The notes below the pieces were generated by a model. That model was not told the DNA's origin. It saw nothing but the letters and a program-made list of their open reading frames with translations, and ran no database searches. Both the position numbers and the translations under genes were made by a program. Source: Pigoraptor vietnamica (lineage: Eukaryota; Opisthokonta; Filasterea). From it: 53,927 bases of DNA. Location of the stretch: NCBI GenBank assembly GCA_943704525.1, contig CALSCQ010001056.1:3269-57195 (forward strand). Reading direction: 5' to 3'. Positions 52,846-53,927 of this stretch are shown one piece after another; the first letter of the stretch is position 1, and every line of letters begins with the position of its first letter.

Positions 52846-53400
52846 TCTCGGTCGGCGTGCGTCCTCCTCCACACACTCGTCAAAGCGCAGCGCACTCAAG
52901 ACTCGCTCATCCGGCTGTCGACATTCGCATCCACACCCGACGATGCACAGAGCTTTCAGGGGACGACGAAAAGGTGCCGCAAAGTGCCAAAAAGTGTACC
53001 GGCGGTGTCAGTTGTCGACGAGTGTGTGCCATTTTTTGACGCGTGACGTCACTGACTTCGACACTCGAGATGACATCATTATGATGAGATCGTTAAAGTG
53101 ACGTGTAGTCCGTTGCTATGGTCACGGCGCCAGTCGACACACATGACAGACCAACACAGGAGTGCAAGTGCAAGGAAGATACCGTGCGGCGACAAGCGTG
53201 CGCGTATATGTGTGAGCTTGTACGTTGTATGACGAGGCATAACGAGCCGAAGTGAACGCTGCCGAGCACATTCTCCGTGCTGTTGCTGGGCTTCGGCGCC
53301 CTGCGTCCTTTTCGAATGCGCTGAATCGATCGGCATCGAGTTCTGGGCTTGTGTGCGTGTGCGCGTGCGCGTGTGATCGGCCGCGGAGCCGTCGCGACAA
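52846..53400. promoter_or_regulatory. Divergent gap UBAC2 / ASH-domain gene with CRE-like site
   Basis: TGACGTCA, the perfect cAMP-response-element palindrome, lies at 53044-53051 (gcgtgacgtcactg). ATCATTATGAT follows at about 53075. Short frames in this region (52706-53101 and neighbours) lack signatures. Confidence 0.45.
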
Positions 53401-53868
53401 TGACGAACTGTAGCCTTCATGGCTACGCAAATGACCGTCGCCCGCGCGACATGCGCACAGACCGCATTCTGGGACCGTGCACGGCGCCGCTCCGCCTCGT
53501 GCCGCCGCTCATCGAGTTTTTCGAAATCGCGCCCGGGTCGACGTACGAGGCGACGGTGAAGCTGCAGAACCTCAGCAAGACGGCAAAGCTCATCAACTAT
53601 GTGCAGTTCGAGTCGAAGGTGCGTTTCTGCGCATGGGATGCGCTGCTGTTGAAAGATTAGGGCAATCATTGTGCTTGAACTCCTTTCTTATTCTCCGATG
53701 CACGCGTTTGCAGTCGTTCTGCCTCCTGGACGCGCAGCCCGTGCTGCTTGCGCCAGGCCTCGAAGTGTCTGTGCGCGTCAAGTACACGCCGGAGTCGGCC
53801 ATGGCGGACGAGACGGGCACGGTCGTCATCAATGCCGACAACGAATTGATGGAGCTCAAGTGCTTTGC
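53401..53868 (+). CDS. ASH-like (ASPM-SPD2-Hydin) domain protein, 3' truncated
   Basis: Visible exons 53401-53618 and 53714-53868; the next donor GTGGGT at 53869 leads into an intron that runs to the window end. The product begins MTNCSLHGYANDRRPRDM, then gives an immunoglobulin-like ASH pattern: LRLVPPLIEFFEIAPGSTYE, ATVKLQNLSKTAKLINYV, then VLLAPGLEVSVRVKYTPESA and ETGTVVINADNELMELKCFA. This matches the first beta sandwich of ciliary ASH proteins (Hydin, CFAP and DLEC1 types). Which family member cannot be told from one domain. The start is the first ATG of the frame; an upstream in-frame GTG is not used. If ciliary, the organism has or had a flagellum. Confidence 0.75.
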
Positions 53869-53911
53869 GTGGGTATCTTGTTGTTGTGTGTAGCGTGCGC
53901 CAGGGAGGGAA

Positions 53912-53927
53912 GGGGGGGGGGGGGGGG
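53912..53927. repeat. G16 homopolymer at right window edge
   Basis: The window ends in a run of at least 16 G, inside an intron. Together with the C15 run at the left edge it may mark assembly limits. Confidence 0.9.

Overview
This window is a piece of a eukaryotic nuclear genome. It is GC-rich and gene-dense. Most genes are cut by many short spliceosomal introns, usually GTGCGT/GTGAGT...CAG, and often carrying (GT)n or (CA)n tracts. I assembled the gene models by hand, from splice-site phase and from similarity to families I know; the reading phase closes across every junction reported for the named genes. The genes point to a free-living protist on the amoebozoan/apusomonad/opisthokont side of the tree: a LATS/Warts-type Hippo kinase, a TKL receptor kinase with a Bmp (PnrA-like) ectodomain, a COP9 subunit, a RABL3 GTPase and a protein with an ASH-like (Hydin/cilia-type) domain. 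The last hints at a flagellated relative such as an apusomonad. The exact organism cannot be fixed from the sequence alone.

Layout, left to right. (1) <1-5299 (+): 3' part of a HERC-type E3 ligase (RCC1 repeats plus HECT). (2) 5871-8005 (-): glutamate-cysteine ligase modifier subunit, divergent from (3) 8508-10772 (+): hypoxanthine phosphoribosyltransferase; four CACGTG boxes lie between them. (4) 11116-12760 (-): SYF2 splicing factor. (5) 13137-14118 (+): unrecognised multispan membrane protein. (6,7) 14427-15476 and 15764-16910 (+): two unrecognised proteins that look like tandem diverged paralogues with mitochondrial-type N termini. (8) 17899-18117 (+): doubtful small ORF. (9) 18627-20904 (-): ribosomal protein L7 (uL30). 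(10) 21940-24691 (+): LATS/NDR kinase. (11) 25186-27783 (-): nucleoporin Nup43. (12) 29874-37148 (+): 20-exon Bmp-Kelch-TM-TKL receptor kinase. (13) 38122-40274 (-): unrecognised coiled-coil gene. (14) 41038-43993 (+): COP9 signalosome subunit 4. (15) 44175-47623 (-): RINT1/TIP20 tether. (16) 48045-50350 (+): RABL3. (17) 50681-52845 (-): UBAC2-like rhomboid pseudoprotease with UBA domain. (18) 53401->53868 (+): ASH-domain protein cut by the window end.

Most genes are housekeeping and functionally unrelated: proteostasis (HERC, CSN4, UBAC2), redox/purine metabolism (GCLM, HPRT), RNA and ribosome (SYF2, uL30, Nup43), vesicle traffic (RINT1, RABL3) and signalling (LATS, TKL receptor). They are packed as divergent or convergent pairs with 0.2-2 kb between them, and CACGTG palindromes recur in several divergent promoter gaps. 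The most novel item is the Bmp-Kelch-TKL receptor: a bacterial-type nucleoside-binding fold placed outside the cell and wired to a cytoplasmic kinase.

Non-coding features of note are very small exons (14, 18, 21, 28 and 35 nt), three GC-AG introns, several intronic minisatellites, two duplications that copy a splice acceptor, an AT-rich island at about 21.07-21.4 kb, and a possible LTR relic at about 27.85 kb.
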